DNA from: Archangium primigenium
GTDB taxonomy: Bacteria; Myxococcota; Myxococcia; Myxococcales; Myxococcaceae
DNA length: 64,000 nt
Assembly: GCF_016904885.1 (NCBI RefSeq)
Contig: NZ_JADWYI010000001.1
Location: forward strand, 186,001 to 250,000
Direction of reading: 5' to 3'
Part shown: positions 6,774 to 14,357 of the stretch, one piece after another
Layout of the letters: every line of letters begins with the position of its first letter
Position numbering within the stretch: the stretch's first letter is position 1
The notes under the pieces: model-generated
Databases searched by the model: none
Told to the model about the DNA's origin: nothing
Seen by the model: only the letters and a program-made list of their open reading frames with translations
Made by a program: the position numbers and the translations under genes

Positions 6774-9638
6774 ATGCTAATGCTGACGCGGGAGGATGTC
6801 CGGCTCGGTTGCCAGGCCGTTGACTGGCGAGGCGCGTTGGAGCAGGCGGCGCGGGCGTTGGTCGAAGCCGGTCGGGCAGCCCCCGAGTACGGCGAGGGGT
6901 TGCTCGCCCGGGAGGCGCAGTCGTCCACGTACCTGGGCAAGGGCATCGCCATTCCGCATGGTACTCCGGACAGCCGCCGATTCGTGCGGTCCACGGGGGT
7001 GCGGGTGCTGCAATTTCCCCAAGGTGTCACCTGGCATGACGGCGCGCGGGTCCACCTGCTGGTGACGATCGCCGCGCAGTCCGACGAGCACCTGGACATC
7101 CTGCGCCAGCTCACGCGGGTGCTGGACCGCGAGGGCGTGGCCGAGTCCCTGGCGCGCGCCACGAGCCCGGACGAGGTCATCGCCGCGCTGTCCCGGGCGC
7201 CGGTGGCCGCGCGGCTCGACGCGGAGACGCTCTGCCTGGGCCAGCCCGCCAAGGACCGGTGGGAGCTGGCACTGGCGGCCGCGGCGCGCCTGCGCCACGT
7301 GGGCTGCGTGGACGCGGGCTTCGTCGCCACCGTGGCCGGCCAGCGGCCCGTGCCCCTGGGCCAGGGCCTGTGGCTCGTGTACGGCACCACGGGCGTGCTC
7401 GCCCCGGCGCTCGCGCTGGCCACCCCCGACAAGCGCCTGAGCGACGAGGGCGCGGACGTCACGGGCGTCTTCTGCCTCGCCGCCCAGGGGGACACCCACC
7501 GGGCGCTGCTCGAGCGACTGGACGGGCTCATCGCCCGGGGCGACGGCGACAAACTCCTGGGCCTGCCCGCCGAGGGCATCCTCTCCCGGCTGGCCGGGGA
7601 GTCGGCGAAGGCGGAGACGGCGCGGGTGCGGCTGCTCAACGCGCACGGCCTGCACGCGCGGCCAGCCCGGGCCCTGGTGCAGGTGGCCCGCGAGCAGCCG
7701 CTGCCCGTGCGCCTGCGCCTGTTGGAGGGCAGCGCCGAGGCCGTGTCCGCCACGAGCCTCAGCAAGGTGCTCGGCCTGGGCGCGCGCCGGGGCCAGACAT
7801 TGGTGTTCTCCGCCGAGGGCGAGGGCGCGGCGGGCGTGGTGGCCGCGCTCGTCACGGCGGTGCGCGGTGGCCTGGGCGAGCCGGTGACGCCCCTGGAGGA
7901 GGCACGCGAGGAGGCCGCGCCCCGGCCCCCGCCCGTGGCGCCGCGCGAGGCTCCGGCGCCCCTGCCCGCCGACGAGCCCCTGACGGCCGTGCCCGCCGCG
8001 CCCGGCCTCGCCATCGCCCCCGCCTACGTGGTGCGGCCCCTGGAGTTCCGTTACCCCGAGCGCGCCCCGGACGCCGCGCGCGAGCGCTCCCGGCTGGACA
8101 CCGCGCTGAGCGGCGCCCGGAAGCAGCTGGGCGCCATGGTGCAGCGCACGGTGGGCAACGAGGTGGCGCAGATCCTCTCCGTGCACCTGGAGATGGTGGA
8201 GGATCCGGCGCTGCGCGACTCGGCGGTGGAGGCCATCGGCGAGGGCGCGTCGGCCGAGGCGGGCTGGTGGCGCGCCATCGACACGGCGGCGCGCACCCAG
8301 GAGTCCCTGTCCGACCGGCTCCTCGCCGAGCGCGCCGCGGACCTGCGGGACGTGGGCCGGCGCGTGCTGGGCCTCCTGTGCGGCGTGGAGCTGCCCACCC
8401 CGCCCGAGCACCCCTACATCCTCGTCGCCGAGGACGTGGGCCCCTCGGACGTGGCGCGCCTGGACACGTCCAAGGTGCGGGGCCTCGTCACCGCGCGCGG
8501 CGGCGCCACGTCCCACAGCGCCATCCTCGCCCGGGCGCTCGGCATCGCGTCCGTGGCGGGCGCGGGCGAGCGCGTCATGACGCTCGCCTCGGGCACGGAG
8601 CTCATCGTGGACGGAGAGCTCGGCCGCGTCATCCCCGCGCCGAGCGCCCAGCGCCGCGAGCGCACCGAGCGCAGAATCACCGAGCAGGAGGCGCGGCGCC
8701 AGGCGGCCCACGGGCGGCGCCACGAGGAGGCGCGCACCCAGGACGGGCACCGCGTGGAGGTGGCCGTCAACCTGGGCAGCACCGCGCACACCGCGGACGC
8801 CGTGGAGCGCGGCGCCGAGGGCGTGGGCCTCTTGCGCACCGAGTTCGTCTTCATGGCCCACCCGCAGGAGCCGGACCTGGCCACGCAGATCGCCGAGTAC
8901 AGCAAGGCCTTCGACGCGCTCGGGGGTCGGCCGCTCGTGGCGCGCACGCTGGACGTGGGCGGCGACAAGCCCCTGTCCTACTGGCCCATGCCCCAGGAGG
9001 ACAACCCGTTCCTCGGCCTGCGCGGCATCCGCCTGACGCTCACCCGGCCCGAGGTGATGGAGACGCAGTTGCGCGCCCTGCTCACCGCCGCCGGCACGCG
9101 CCCCCTGCGCATCATGTTCCCCATGGTGAAGGACATCGAGGAGTTCCGCGCTGGCAAGGCCCTCTTCGACCGGGTCCAGGCGCAGGTGAAGGCCGCGGAC
9201 GTGCAGCTCGGGGTGATGATCGAGGTGCCCTCGTGCGCGCTGCTCGCCCCCACGCTCGCGCGCGAGGTGGACTTCTTCTCCATCGGCACCAACGACCTCA
9301 CCCAGTACACGCTCGCCATCGACCGGGGCCACCCCGAGCTGTCCGCCCAGTCCGACGCGCTCCACCCGGGCGTCTTGCAGCTCATCCGCCTCACCGTGGA
9401 GGCGGCCCACGCCCATGGCCGCTGGGTGGGCGTGTGCGGCGAGCTCGGCTCGGACCCGCAGGCCATCCCCGTGCTCGTGGGCCTGGGCGTGGACGAGCTG
9501 TCCGTGAGCAGCCGCTACATCGCCCTGGTGAAGGCCCGCATCCGCGAGTTCACCCTGCCGCGCGCCCGGGAGCTGGCCGCGCTCGCCCTGCAACAGCCCA
9601 CCGCCGCCGCGGTGCGTGAAGTCCTGGAGACCGCCTGA
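6774..9638 (+). CDS. fruB: Multiphosphoryl transfer protein: EIIA(Fru)-HPr-Enzyme I fusion
   Basis: 954 residues. Domains in order: EIIA-Fru (about 1-145, phospho-His62 in IPHGT); a second degenerate EIIA/M-like segment (about 160-275) with no PH motif; HPr (about 281-370, His294 in GLHARPA); and Enzyme I (about 400-950, His581 in GGATSHSA, followed by the PEP-binding barrel with RTEF and GTNDLTQYTLA). It carries phosphate from PEP through EI, HPr and EIIA to FruA in one polypeptide, so the operon needs no separate general PTS proteins. AAGGAG at 6758 supports ATG 6774; a second ATG lies 6 nt later. The stop overlaps the fruK start (TGATG). Confidence 0.93.
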   Translation: MLMLTREDVRLGCQAVDWRGALEQAARALVEAGRAAPEYGEGLLAREAQSSTYLGKGIAIPHGTPDSRRFVRSTGVRVLQFPQGVTWHDGARVHLLVTIAAQSDEHLDILRQLTRVLDREGVAESLARATSPDEVIAALSRAPVAARLDAETLCLGQPAKDRWELALAAAARLRHVGCVDAGFVATVAGQRPVPLGQGLWLVYGTTGVLAPALALATPDKRLSDEGADVTGVFCLAAQGDTHRALLERLDGLIARGDGDKLLGLPAEGILSRLAGESAKAETARVRLLNAHGLHARPARALVQVAREQPLPVRLRLLEGSAEAVSATSLSKVLGLGARRGQTLVFSAEGEGAAGVVAALVTAVRGGLGEPVTPLEEAREEAAPRPPPVAPREAPAPLPADEPLTAVPAAPGLAIAPAYVVRPLEFRYPERAPDAARERSRLDTALSGARKQLGAMVQRTVGNEVAQILSVHLEMVEDPALRDSAVEAIGEGASAEAGWWRAIDTAARTQESLSDRLLAERAADLRDVGRRVLGLLCGVELPTPPEHPYILVAEDVGPSDVARLDTSKVRGLVTARGGATSHSAILARALGIASVAGAGERVMTLASGTELIVDGELGRVIPAPSAQRRERTERRITEQEARRQAAHGRRHEEARTQDGHRVEVAVNLGSTAHTADAVERGAEGVGLLRTEFVFMAHPQEPDLATQIAEYSKAFDALGGRPLVARTLDVGGDKPLSYWPMPQEDNPFLGLRGIRLTLTRPEVMETQLRALLTAAGTRPLRIMFPMVKDIEEFRAGKALFDRVQAQVKAADVQLGVMIEVPSCALLAPTLAREVDFFSIGTNDLTQYTLAIDRGHPELSAQSDALHPGVLQLIRLTVEAAHAHGRWVGVCGELGSDPQAIPVLVGLGVDELSVSSRYIALVKARIREFTLPRARELAALALQQPTAAAVREVLETA

Positions 9639-10603
9639 TGGCCCGCGTGCTCACCCTCACCCTCAACCCCGCCCTGGACCTGGCCCTGTGCACCGGGCCC
9701 CTGCGGCTGGGCGAGGTCAACCGCACCCAGAGCACCCGGCTGGACGCCGCGGGCAAGGGCATCAACGTGGCGCGTGTGCTCGCCCGGCTGGGCCATGCCG
9801 TCACCGTGTCCGGCCTGCTCGGCGCCGACAACCAGACCGCCTTCGTGCAGGCCTTCGCCACCTGCGGCCTCACCGACGCCTTCATCCGCATCCCCGGCGA
9901 GACGCGCATCAACGCGAAGATCTCCGAGCCGGACGGCCGGGTGACGGACCTCAACGGCCCCGGCGCCCGCGTGCCCCCCGCCGCGCTGGAGGCCCTGCTC
10001 GAGCGCCTGGAGTCCCTGGTCACGGGGCTCGACGCGGTGGCCATCTCCGGCAGTCTGCCTCCGGGCGTGGCCCCCGAGCACCTCGCCGCCCTCATCACCC
10101 GCCTGCGCGCGCGCCAGGTGGCCGTCTGGCTCGACACGAGCGACGCGGCGCTGGCGGCGGGCCTCGCCGCGCGGCCCTCGGGCGTCAAGCCCAACGACGT
10201 GGAGCTCGCCGCGTGGGCGGGCCATCCGCTCGACACCCCCGACGCCCAGCTCCAGGCGGCCTTGAAGCTCAACGCCTCGGGCATCGACGACGTGCTCTTG
10301 TCGCTCGGCGCGGACGGGGTGCTGTGGGCGTCGCGGGGACAGGCGCTCGCCGCCACCCCGCCCGCCGTCTCCGTGGTGAGCACCGTGGGCGCGGGGGACA
10401 CCCTGCTCGCGGCCACCCTGCACGGCGTGCTCTCCGGCTGGAGCCGCGAGCGCACCCTGGGCTTCGCCACCGCGCTGTCCGCCGAGTCCGTGCGCCACAT
10501 CGGCCTGGGCGAGCCCGACGCCCCCGACTTCGAGCAGCTGCTGCACGCCACCCAGCTCCGCGACCCGACCGCGGAGCGCCGCCCCGGGGAGAACCACCCA
10601 TGA
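9638..10603 (+). CDS. fruK: 1-phosphofructokinase
   Basis: 321 residues, PfkB/ribokinase fold. It phosphorylates fructose-1-phosphate made by FruA to fructose-1,6-bisphosphate. The N-terminal TLTLNPALDLAL and GKGINVARVLARLG segments and the C-terminal VVSTVGAGDTLLAATLHG (anion hole with catalytic Asp) are the two PfkB signatures. It sits between fruB and fruA with one-base and four-base overlaps, indicating tight translational coupling. Confidence 0.94.
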   Translation: MARVLTLTLNPALDLALCTGPLRLGEVNRTQSTRLDAAGKGINVARVLARLGHAVTVSGLLGADNQTAFVQAFATCGLTDAFIRIPGETRINAKISEPDGRVTDLNGPGARVPPAALEALLERLESLVTGLDAVAISGSLPPGVAPEHLAALITRLRARQVAVWLDTSDAALAAGLAARPSGVKPNDVELAAWAGHPLDTPDAQLQAALKLNASGIDDVLLSLGADGVLWASRGQALAATPPAVSVVSTVGAGDTLLAATLHGVLSGWSRERTLGFATALSAESVRHIGLGEPDAPDFEQLLHATQLRDPTAERRPGENHP

Positions 10604-12411
10604 ACGTCATCCTCATCACCGCCTGTCCCAGTGGCGTGGCCACGACGTTCCTCGCGGCCCGGGGCCTGGAGCGCGCCGCGGCCCTGCGCGGCTGGACGAG
10701 CGCCGTGGAGATGCACGGCCAGCTCGCGCCCGTGAAGCCCGTGGACCTGGCCACGCTCGGCGCGGCGGACCTCGTCGTCGTCGCCGCGAGCGCCCCGGTG
10801 GACCTCTCGCGCTTCGCGGGCAAGCGCCTGTACCAGGCCCCCATCGCCGAGGCCCTGCCCGACCCCGTCGCCTTCCTCGCGCGCGCCGAGTCGCTCGCCC
10901 AGCCCTACACGCCCGTGCCGGTGGCCCCGGCCGCCGCGCCCGTGACGGCCGCGACGCCCTCGGGCACGCCGCGCATCGTCGCCGTGACGGCGTGCCCCAC
11001 CGGCGTGGCCCACACCTTCATGGCCGCCGAGGCGCTCACCCAGGCGGGCCAGGCGCTCGGCTACCCCGTGCGCGTGGAGACGCAGGGCTCGGTGGGCGCC
11101 CGGGACGCGCTGACGCCCGAGGAGATCCGCGCCGCGGACGTGGTCATCCTCGCCTGCGACATCGAGGTGAACACCGCGCGCTTCGCGGGCAAGCGCGTGT
11201 TCCGCACGTCCACGGGCGCCGCGCTCAAGAAGTCCCAGGCGACCATCCGCGAGGCGCTGGAGAAGGCCTCCGTGCTCCAGGGCGCGGCGGGCGGCGCCAC
11301 CGAGGCCGCGGCTCCGGCCGAGAAGAAGGGCGTCGGGGCGGGCATCTACAAGCACCTGCTCACGGGCGTGTCGTTCATGCTGCCCATGGTGGTGGCGGGC
11401 GGCCTGCTCATCGCGCTGTCGTTCGTGTTCGGCATCGAGGCCTTCAAGGAGAAGGGCACGCTCGCCGCGGCGCTGATGGAGATTGGCAGTGGGGCGGCGT
11501 TCAAGCTGATGGTGCCCTTGCTCGCGGGCTACATCGCCTATTCCATCGCGGATCGGCCGGGCATCGCGCCGGGCATGGTGGGCGGCTACCTCGCGAGCAC
11601 CCTGGGCGCGGGCTTCCTCGGCGGCATCGTGGCGGGCTTCCTCGCGGGCTACACGGCCCTGGCGCTCAGCCGGTACGTGAAGCTGCCCACGGGCATGGAC
11701 GCGCTCAAGCCCATCCTCATCATCCCGCTGGTCGCCACGCTCGTGACAGGGCTGGTGATGGTCTACGTGGTGGGCACGCCCGTGGCGGCGATGCTGGCCT
11801 CGCTCACCACGTTCCTCAAGACGATGGGCACGGGCAACGCGCTGCTGCTCGGGGTGGTGCTCGGGGCGATGATGTGCTTCGACCTGGGGGGCCCCATCAA
11901 CAAGGCGGCGTACGCCTTCGGGGTGGGCCTCTTGTCGGAGAGCACCTACGCGCCCATGGCGGCCATCATGGCCGCGGGCATGGTGCCGCCCATCGGCATG
12001 GGGATCGCGAGCGTGCTGGCGCGCCGCAAGTTCTCCGAGCCCGAGCGCGACGCGGGCAAGGCGTCCATGGTGCTCGGCCTGTGCTTCATCTCCGAGGGCG
12101 CCATCCCCTTCATGGCCAAGGACCCGCTGCGCGTGATTCCCACGAGCCTTCTGGGCGGCGCGCTCACCGGGGCCTTGTCCATGTACTTCGGGGTGCAGCT
12201 CATGGCGCCGCACGGCGGCCTGTTCGTACTGCTCATCCCCCACGCGGTGAACCACGTGCTCGCGTACCTGTTCGCCATCGCCGTGGGCTCGCTCGTCACG
12301 GGCGTGAGCTACGCGCTGGTGAAGACGGGTCAGGCGGAGCTGCCCGGCGCGGCAAGCCCTAAGGACAAGGGCTGGCGCGGGAACAAGGGCGCCACGGTGG
12401 GGCAGAGCTGA
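10600..12411 (+). CDS. fruA: PTS fructose transporter EIIB'-EIIB-EIIC
   Basis: 603 residues from ATG 10600, overlapping the fruK stop as ATGA. EIIB' covers about 1-100, EIIB about 122-225 (phospho-Cys132 in TACPTGVAHTF), and EIIC about 245-590 with multiple membrane helices and the family motifs LLTGVSFMLPMVVAGG and FISEGAIPF. It imports fructose and delivers fructose-1-phosphate. Oddly, EIIB' also keeps a Cys (Cys9 in TACPSGVATTF), whereas the equivalent position in E. coli FruA EIIB' is not a cysteine as I recall it. Longer in-frame extensions upstream lie inside fruK and are not real. Confidence 0.94.
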   Translation: MNVILITACPSGVATTFLAARGLERAAALRGWTSAVEMHGQLAPVKPVDLATLGAADLVVVAASAPVDLSRFAGKRLYQAPIAEALPDPVAFLARAESLAQPYTPVPVAPAAAPVTAATPSGTPRIVAVTACPTGVAHTFMAAEALTQAGQALGYPVRVETQGSVGARDALTPEEIRAADVVILACDIEVNTARFAGKRVFRTSTGAALKKSQATIREALEKASVLQGAAGGATEAAAPAEKKGVGAGIYKHLLTGVSFMLPMVVAGGLLIALSFVFGIEAFKEKGTLAAALMEIGSGAAFKLMVPLLAGYIAYSIADRPGIAPGMVGGYLASTLGAGFLGGIVAGFLAGYTALALSRYVKLPTGMDALKPILIIPLVATLVTGLVMVYVVGTPVAAMLASLTTFLKTMGTGNALLLGVVLGAMMCFDLGGPINKAAYAFGVGLLSESTYAPMAAIMAAGMVPPIGMGIASVLARRKFSEPERDAGKASMVLGLCFISEGAIPFMAKDPLRVIPTSLLGGALTGALSMYFGVQLMAPHGGLFVLLIPHAVNHVLAYLFAIAVGSLVTGVSYALVKTGQAELPGAASPKDKGWRGNKGATVGQS

Positions 12412-12436
12412 ATCGCATCCGCGACGGCCACAGCGA

Positions 12437-13009
12437 TTACCGAGATGCCGCCACGTAGGACGCCCGGAGTGTCGCGAGCGTCACATAGAGCCGCTGAGGC
12501 CACCGGTTGGCTTCAGCCTCGGCGCGAACGAGCGGCGCATAACCACGATCCGCGTAGAACTTCGCCGCCTGTGCGTCCTTCGCATCCACGATGGCGAGCA
12601 GGCCGCCCGCCTCCGCATTCACCCGGAGAATACGGCGGTGGGCGTCGTCCAGCAGGTGCTCTCCAACGCCCATTCGCTTGCACCGCTCATCGCGGGCGAG
12701 CCGCCCAACGAGAAACGCGCGGATGGGATAGTCGGGCAGCCGTTTGATGATGGGCGCGGGCAAGGTGCCGCGCTCCACCTGCGTCATGGCCAGGGTATAG
12801 AAGCCAAGCACGAGCGGCAGTCCAGCCGCGTTCTCGGGTCGTGGAAGGACCCACGTGCGGTTCTCCTCACGCCGTCCCTGCTGCGTGGCGTACTGACGAA
12901 AGAAGACGTTGAGGGCTTCATGCTCGCAGCGAAAGCCGCTGGCCGCGTCCGTGCTCGTGATGGGCCGCAGGTCATCGAAGCGCGACAGGCCGCTGCCGGG
13001 GGTTCTCAT
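12437..13009 (-). CDS. GNAT acetyltransferase toxin, TacT-like
   Basis: 190 residues. The core GFYTLAMTQVE then AFLVGRLARDERCKRMGVG resembles the acetyl-CoA-binding motif A of GNAT toxins that acetylate aminoacyl-tRNA and stop translation (TacT/AtaT/ItaT). KFYADRGYAPL supplies the C-terminal Tyr seen in these proteins. It lies 32 bp downstream of a small antitoxin-like gene on the same strand, the usual gene order. Only one in-frame ATG exists near the N-terminus (13009). It could be an ordinary GNAT, but the pairing argues for a type II toxin. Confidence 0.75.
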   Translation of the reverse strand: MRTPGSGLSRFDDLRPITSTDAASGFRCEHEALNVFFRQYATQQGRREENRTWVLPRPENAAGLPLVLGFYTLAMTQVERGTLPAPIIKRLPDYPIRAFLVGRLARDERCKRMGVGEHLLDDAHRRILRVNAEAGGLLAIVDAKDAQAAKFYADRGYAPLVRAEAEANRWPQRLYVTLATLRASYVAASR

Positions 13010-13041
13010 GAGAACGTCTCGTTCCAGTCCTCGACCAGAAG

Positions 13042-13398
13042 TCAGCGAGACTTGCGCTTCGCGAGGGCGCGAAGGCGCGGCGAAGGCTTGGCCGGCTTCT
13101 CGAGCTCGTCCACGAGCCGGTCGAAATCACTGTCGGGCAACACGATGCGCCGCTCATCTCGCGCGCTCCACTCCAGGCGGGTGAGCGAGGGGGAGCTGTA
13201 CTCGAAGAGGACCTTCTGCTTCTCGTCCACGATCGCCACGCGATGGCCCTGTCGCGCTTCCAGGACAGCCTTGGCGAAGAACCCAAGAGCCTCCTTGATG
13301 ACCTCGGACGTATCGATCTCGAGCACGGTCCGGAGTTGTTCGAGCTGCGTCTCGAACGGGGCGGGCAGCGTCGCCTGCAAGCGGTAGGACGAAGACAT
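13042..13398 (-). CDS. Antitoxin partner of the GNAT toxin
   Basis: 118 residues. The N-terminal third (YRLQATLPAPFETQLEQL then EIDTSEVIKEALGFF) fits a ribbon-helix-helix DNA-binding fold, and the C-terminus (about 85-113: LPDSDFDRLVDELEKPAKP, then a basic tail) resembles the toxin-neutralising tail of DUF1778/TacA antitoxins. A GGAGG ribosome-binding site precedes ATG 13398. It is longer than usual DUF1778 antitoxins (about 90-100), with an inserted beta-rich stretch. It probably autorepresses with the toxin through the direct repeats at 13461-13478. Confidence 0.7.
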   Translation of the reverse strand: MSSSYRLQATLPAPFETQLEQLRTVLEIDTSEVIKEALGFFAKAVLEARQGHRVAIVDEKQKVLFEYSSPSLTRLEWSARDERRIVLPDSDFDRLVDELEKPAKPSPRLRALAKRKSR

Positions 13399-13460
13399 GA
13401 GCGGTACCTCCAGAGCGCGAGTCGACGACGGGACAGCAGCCAGAAGCTGAGTGAATTCTG

Positions 13461-13478
13461 ACTGACTTCGTACTGACT
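13461..13478. promoter_or_regulatory. Direct repeats upstream of the antitoxin gene, candidate operator
   Basis: ACTGACT occurs at 13461-13467 and again at 13472-13478, an 11-bp period (one helical turn), 63-80 bp upstream of the antitoxin start. The spacing suits two adjacent ribbon-helix-helix dimers. The surrounding 50 bp are AT-richer than the neighbouring genes. Confidence 0.45.
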
Positions 13479-13609
13479 ATCTACTCACCCCAGAGGGGTT
13501 TACAACCCTCCGTGGCAGGCATGCTCGAAGGGGAACACGGGTGACCGAGACCCCACGAGGAGGTACACCCGAGCCACAAGCGCCTGGCTGCCTGGGCGGG
13601 ACTCGTGAA

Positions 13610-14356
13610 TCATCCCCGCCAGCGCACGAGCCCGCACCCGACCAAGAGGCCCGCGAGCCCGCCGGTGAACGTGGGCCAGAAGGCCCACCACACCTGGGCC
13701 TCCAGCGCGCCCATGGATTCGTAGTGCGACAGCCGCAGCAGGAGCCCCACGCCTGCGCCCAGCAGCGACGGTACGAGCAGTCGCAGGAAGTCCGCGCGTG
13801 AGCCCCCCGGCACCGGGGTCAGGTGGGGATAGCGCCGCGCCAGCACGCCCAGCACGAGCACCGAGCCGATGATCGACGACGTGTGCTGCAAGACGCGCGA
13901 GAGCAGCAGCTCCTTGCCGAACAGTGTCACCCGCACCGGGCCGTAGAGTTCCCGCGCGGGCCACATGCGGTAGTGGGTGAAGCCGTCCCAGAGCACGTGC
14001 GTGCAGATGCCGAGCACCAGCGCCCCCACCACCGCACCCCACCCGAGCACCGTCCGGGGCGGCGGCGTGGCCCCCGCGAAGCGGCCCCACTGCACACCCC
14101 GCCACTCGGGCAGCCCCCTCCGCAGCGCGGGCAGCACCAGCCCCTGGAACGTCATCAACACCGCGAGCCCCACCGGCACGCCGAACAGGAAGCACTCCGG
14201 GAAGAGGTGCGACAGCCTCCGCCCGGGCATCAGGTGCACGTACGAGAGGTCCGGCGTGCACGCGCCCACCACCAGCGCCGCGCGCGCCCAGCCGCTCGGG
14301 AAGCGGCGCCAGAAGGGCAGGATGGCCGCCGCGTGCGCCGGCAGGGTCACCGGCAT
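13610..14356 (-). CDS. DUF4184-family membrane protein
   Basis: 248 residues starting MPVTLPAHAAAILPFWRR, the typical DUF4184 opening (MPFTLSHPAAVLP in relatives). It has about six hydrophobic segments and the conserved GICTHVLWDGFTHY motif with His/Asp residues, resembling membrane-bound metal hydrolases of the YdjM/LexA-regulated type. The substrate is unknown. It directly follows the NACHT gene on the same strand (gap of 1 bp to the NACHT stop at 14358), so the two may be co-transcribed. Confidence 0.8.
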   Translation of the reverse strand: MPVTLPAHAAAILPFWRRFPSGWARAALVVGACTPDLSYVHLMPGRRLSHLFPECFLFGVPVGLAVLMTFQGLVLPALRRGLPEWRGVQWGRFAGATPPPRTVLGWGAVVGALVLGICTHVLWDGFTHYRMWPARELYGPVRVTLFGKELLLSRVLQHTSSIIGSVLVLGVLARRYPHLTPVPGGSRADFLRLLVPSLLGAGVGLLLRLSHYESMGALEAQVWWAFWPTFTGGLAGLLVGCGLVRWRG

Positions 14357-14357
14357 C

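Noticed and set aside
6777-9593. Long minus-strand open frame opposite fruB
   Set aside because: Low-complexity Gly/Arg/His composition; fruB on the plus strand has all PTS motifs.
12411-12438. AATCGC/GCGATT inverted repeat after fruA considered as terminator
   Set aside because: Only 6 bp with a 16-nt loop and overlapping two stop codons; too weak to call.
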